Source: Bathynomus jamesi (Eukaryota > Arthropoda > Malacostraca > Isopoda > Cirolanidae). Taken from it: a stretch of 64,000 bases of DNA. The notes under the pieces are model-generated. The model worked only from the letters and a program-made list of their open reading frames with translations, searched no databases and had not been told where the DNA came from. The first letter of the stretch is position 1; the number at the start of each line of letters is the position of its first letter. A program made the translations under genes and the position numbers. Of this stretch, positions 61,841 through 64,000 are shown piece by piece. Location: the NCBI GenBank assembly GCA_023014485.1, contig JAJOZX010001076.1:372001-436000 (forward strand), in the 5' to 3' direction.

Positions 61841-62473
61841 TTTTAATACTAAATGTAAAAGCAGAATTTTTTAAATTTTTGTTTTATCATTTGAAAAAGT
61901 GTCTCTTCCTACAATATACATAGAGTGGAGTAATTGCAAATTACGAAACACATTATGAGACGACGAGACTTGTTCTAATATACTCTTTATTTCACTCAAT
62001 TCAAGTTACATTAATATAACTAAATAAATAAGACTATTCACGTTAAACGTCTATTCTTCGTCTTCTTAAATAATAATAATAATAATATAATATAATAATA
62101 ATAATAATATAATACTTATTATTATATAGTGTCTAAAACCAAAATGAGTTTTCCAACTTGTTTTTATTTAAAACGTTTCTTTTATTTTAATTAACTTTGT
62201 CACGTTCCATCATCTGATCTCTCTTCCTAAAACGGCTTTAAAATATCATCAGAATTACGCTTTCTTTTCCTTACTCGAAACAAACAGTAAATTAGTTTCA
62301 AAATTCAAAATTTCGTTACATCTTTATTCAGAAACTGTCTCTAGACGCTAATTTAACTTTAAAATCAGTGACCAATTTTTTGTCTGTCTATCTATCTATC
62401 TATCTATCTATCATGAGTCTATTGAGTTTCATATTCAAGTTTAAAATTAGTTATTATCCATTCCATTTATACA

Positions 62474-62528
<55 letters not shown>

Positions 62529-64000
62529 GGGCTTAATTTGCTTAAACATAAATGTAAATCTGAAGTTTGGCAGAATGACAAAATTTGTCAGTAATCTCAA
62601 CAAAGGCAAACATCAATAGTAATCCTTATTACAAGAGGTAATCCGAAGAGTGTATTGGAAGGCCCCGGATTACAACCAATAATAATCCTTAAACAGCTAA
62701 TCTTCTAATCGAAAAATAATCCTCAACTAGCTTTAGTATAATCGATTGTGAAATTACAATTAATATACAGTTTTTCGAAATGTTCAGGTATTTTTTCTAA
62801 TTTTCTAAATATTTCTTTTTCTATCAAAGAAATTTTATTTAAGATTAATGTTTCGCATTATCTTATTAATTAATTAAGTAATTAATTAATTAATTAATTA
62901 TAATAATAATAATAATAATTCCACATTTAGTCCAGTTATGACACACCTTTTCGAGGCACTTATTTAACTATTAGATTTACAATACTATTATTAATGGAAA
63001 TCACACGGAGACACTTCCGTGGTTAGCCAATGAAATTCATACAATGAGGATTACTCGTAAATATTACTAAACAAAGCAAATCAGCTATTAATTATATATG
63101 CAAAATTCACAATTTTAAACTGGGTGCAATCGCGAGATATATAAATTACACGTGAAAAGGTTCCATTATATTACGTCATAGTTATAATGTGCCTCATTTT
63201 AAAATGGAGTCATTTATCTGTATTTTTGTAACTTTAAGACTGTATCATCTTTTCTAATTTGTAATAATAGAAATTAATTATTTTTCATATTTCAACACGT
63301 TCTGTTTACCATTTTTCTTTTCTATTATTTTTATTATTTCTATTATTATTTCTATTATTTCTATTATTATTATACCGTATTATTTACCACTTCTTTTTCT
63401 ATTAATTCGAAGATTATTTCAATTTTCATTCGTAATAACAGAATTAACTAAATGCAACTTTATTTTATTTTCTACTAATTCTATTTATATTTCTTATTTT
63501 CTTTCGTAAAAATAGAAATGAATCTCAAAGATTTATGCCTGAAAAGGTGTTGTCATGCTTCTCAACGGCATATTCACATAAGTAAAATGTAATTAAACTA
63601 CTTGCCAATAAAAATACAAAATTAAACGTTAATGCCAACATCGTGTAAACCTAACGATTTATGAAAATTTTGACTACAATAAAACACTAGTAGGCTCCAT
63701 TGTGAGTTCCGTCATATAGTGCAAGCAAGCGCGCACACACGCACACGCACACACACACATATATATATATATAATATATATATATACGATCTTACATATT
63801 TTCTAATATTGTGACATTGTAAAGTTTCTTATTATATAGGTCTTGCTGAACTCGCTTAAATTTTAGATAGGCCTCTTAAGTCATTGTCTGTGAATGTTAA
63901 AGGAAACAGCGAAGTACACTACTATCATATCATAAGAATCAGGGGATACTGAGCTTAACTTTGGCTTAGGTGATTTTGTTAATTATGCCTGCAATTATAG
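61796..64000. other. AT-rich DNA with microsatellites, no gene seen
   Basis: It holds (AT)n at 61795-61836, (AAT)n at 62070-62115, (CTAT)n at 62386-62413, (AT)n at 62475-62528, (AATT)n and (AAT)n at 62871-62920, (ATT)n at 63327-63372 and a (CACACG/AT)n run at 63728-63786. Open frames here are microsatellite artefacts. No element ends that I can pair are visible. Confidence 0.5.

Overview
The window looks like intergenic DNA from a large, AT-rich, transposon-packed arthropod genome. I recognise no host protein-coding gene. My best guess is a decapod crustacean: the jockey-like LINE at 19.96-21.65 kb (with its GC-rich 3' hairpin tail) and the CCCH-finger LINEs ending in SNSLLHQ-type C-termini resemble elements I associate with crabs and shrimps. 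That assignment is from memory of element families, not from a search. Long (AT)n tracts sit at many element boundaries.

Layout. 0-2 kb: fragments of a CR1-like LINE (SGNH esterase plus endonuclease) and of another LINE, with a small MITE. 2.57-5.35 kb: a Penelope-like element (PLE) with a GIY-YIG endonuclease, inverted pseudo-LTRs and hammerhead ribozyme-like motifs. 5.39-7.08 kb: a DD41D mariner-like element. 7.3-11.4 kb: the most complete copy of the main LINE family ('LINE A': zinc-finger ORF1, then endonuclease/RT ORF2). 11.4-17.3 kb: a 5S-like relic, LINE scraps and three more Tc1/mariner elements, one with an intact 363-aa DD41D transposase. 17.4-21.65 kb: three truncated LINEs. 22.4-25.0 kb: a pogo/Tigger-like element carrying a hAT MITE. 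25.0-25.85 kb: a palindromic array of a tRNA-like repeat. 25.9-31.0 kb: PLE termini, four Tc1/mariner elements (one DD37E, intact 370 aa) and a LINE A scrap. 31.0-31.44 kb: a Helitron with a long hairpin and a 20-bp minisatellite. 31.4-38.8 kb: largely unrecognised DNA with a mariner relic, a 400-bp palindrome, PLE termini and a MITE. 38.8-43.4 kb: 'LINE B', a diverged relative of LINE A, interrupted by a retroposon and a hAT MITE.

44.86-60.8 kb appears to be one LINE A copy stretched from about 4 kb to 16 kb by later insertions: a CR1/L2-like LINE plus a nearly complete hAT; a 3.8-kb hAT holding a tRNA-like repeat array, which holds a second hAT, which holds a Tc1 scrap; a hAT MITE; and an RTE-like LINE that itself holds a 3.25-kb TIR transposon of a type I cannot name (56.14-59.39 kb). 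60.9-61.8 kb is a deleted mariner-like element. The remainder to 64 kb is AT-rich with microsatellites and no gene I can support.

The genes do not form a host pathway. They are autonomous and non-autonomous transposons whose insertion order can be read from 8-bp hAT and TA mariner target duplications. The observations I rate highest are the unnamed TIR transposon, the tRNA-cored palindromic/tandem repeat family, and the back-to-back hammerhead-like motifs in PLE termini.
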